NCBI GenBank assembly: GCA_963580455.1
Contig: OY756970.1
Coordinates: forward strand, 9,610,001 to 9,674,000
Direction: 5' to 3'
DNA length: 64,000 nucleotides
From: Euonymus europaeus
Taxonomy: Eukaryota > Streptophyta > Magnoliopsida > Celastrales > Celastraceae
Below the pieces are notes generated by a model that ran no database searches, had not been told where the DNA came from, and saw only the letters and a list, made by a program, of their open reading frames with translations. Made by a program: the position numbers and the translations under genes. Of this stretch, positions 63,451 to 64,000 are shown piece after piece (positions within the stretch are counted from its first letter, which is position 1; every line of letters begins with the position of its first letter).

Positions 63451-64000
63451 AAAGTTGCACGGTGTACAGTTTTTATTGTTCTTCTATGTCAAATTTTACG
63501 AGTATAAGCTTTCTAGATTATTTTGATGCGAAAACACCAACTTTAAAAAATAAATGGACAAAAACGTTAAAAGATCCTCCATAGAGATGGTTGAGGAATT
63601 TCGAATCATCAAAGTTGCGCGGTATACACTTTTTATTGTTCTTTTCTGTCAAATTTTACGAGTATATGCTTCCTGGATTATTTTGATGCCAAAACCCCAA
63701 CTATCAATGACAAATGGACAAAACTATTAAAAGCTACTTCATAATGAGAGTTGAGCAATTCTGGACCATCAAAGTTGCTCGGTGTACACTTTTTATTGTT
63801 CTTCTATGTCAAATTTTATGAGTATAAGCTTCCTAGATTATTTCGATGCCGAAACACCAACTTTCTTATGACAAATAGACAAAACCGTTTATAGCTCCTT
63901 CATAGAGTGAGTTGAGCAACTTCGAACTATCAAAGGTGCTCGGTGTACACTTTTTATTGTTCTTCTATGTCAAATTTTACGAGTATAAGCTTCCTAGATT

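Larger units (their letters stand above)
22826..64000 (+). repeat. 160-bp satellite array, right arm (about 257 monomers)
   Basis: Same satellite as the left arm, same strand and same unit. The first monomer resumes at the exact point where the retrotransposon split it: CTTTG then GACTATCAAAG. It continues without any inserted unique sequence to the right window edge. Monomer lengths stay near 160-161 bp with occasional small indels, such as an extra 3 bp near 62161 and losses of about 9 bp near 29957 and 39287. No inversion of monomer orientation was seen. Higher-order periodicities differ from place to place and are listed separately. Confidence 0.97.

Overview
The window is plant nuclear heterochromatin, most likely centromeric or pericentromeric. 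About 53 of the 64 kb is one AT-rich tandem satellite with a unit of about 160 bp, all in one orientation and running off both ends of the window. It is interrupted once, by a complete Ty1/copia LTR retrotransposon of the Sirevirus (SIRE/Maximus) lineage. Sireviruses are known only from plants, so the host is an angiosperm. I do not recognise the satellite, and I cannot name the species. No host gene, tRNA, rRNA or CRISPR array is visible.

Layout. 1-12058 is satellite (about 75 monomers). 12059-22825 is the retrotransposon on the + strand: 5' LTR 12059-14447, primer-binding site at 14450, gag 14505-16508, pol 16524-19739, a non-coding stretch with several polypurine tracts, final polypurine tract 20378-20390, and 3' LTR 20391-22825. 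The 5-bp duplication CTTTG flanks it exactly. 22826-64000 is satellite again (about 257 monomers).

The satellite is not a simple monomer ladder. At least three monomer classes (A, B and C) can be told apart by their distal halves. They are organised into local higher-order repeats that change along the array: 9-mer/6-mer (1446/964 bp) at 4.0-9.8 kb, 12-mer (1924 bp) at 23.4-27.9 kb, 4-mer (about 643 bp) near 30.5-31.5 kb, 10-mer (1605 bp) at 33.2-36.4 kb, 5-mer (803 bp) and dimer (322 bp) at 40.5-42.8 kb, 15-mer (2403 bp) at 44.9-49.2 kb, 7-mer (1124 bp) at 53.1-55.3 kb, 10-mer (1603 bp) at 54.8-58.0 kb, 7-mer (1121 bp) at 58.1-60.3 kb and 5-mer (800 bp) at 61.9-63.4 kb. This is the footprint of repeated, in-register unequal exchange. 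Class A monomers carry a perfect 9-bp dyad (hairpin-capable) and every class carries the 8-bp palindrome GTGTACAC.

The retrotransposon is young: about 15 substitutions between LTRs of about 2.39 kb, with all catalytic motifs present. However, Gag and Pol lie in the same frame separated by two stop codons five codons apart, and the LTR differences are unexpectedly dominated by transversions (13 of 15). Together gag (capsid and nucleocapsid) and pol (protease, integrase, reverse transcriptase, RNase H) would supply a full copia replication cycle if the stops are bypassed. No envelope-like ORF is present. The short ORFs of 60-100 codons scattered through the satellite are by-products of reading through monomer pairs and are not annotated as genes.
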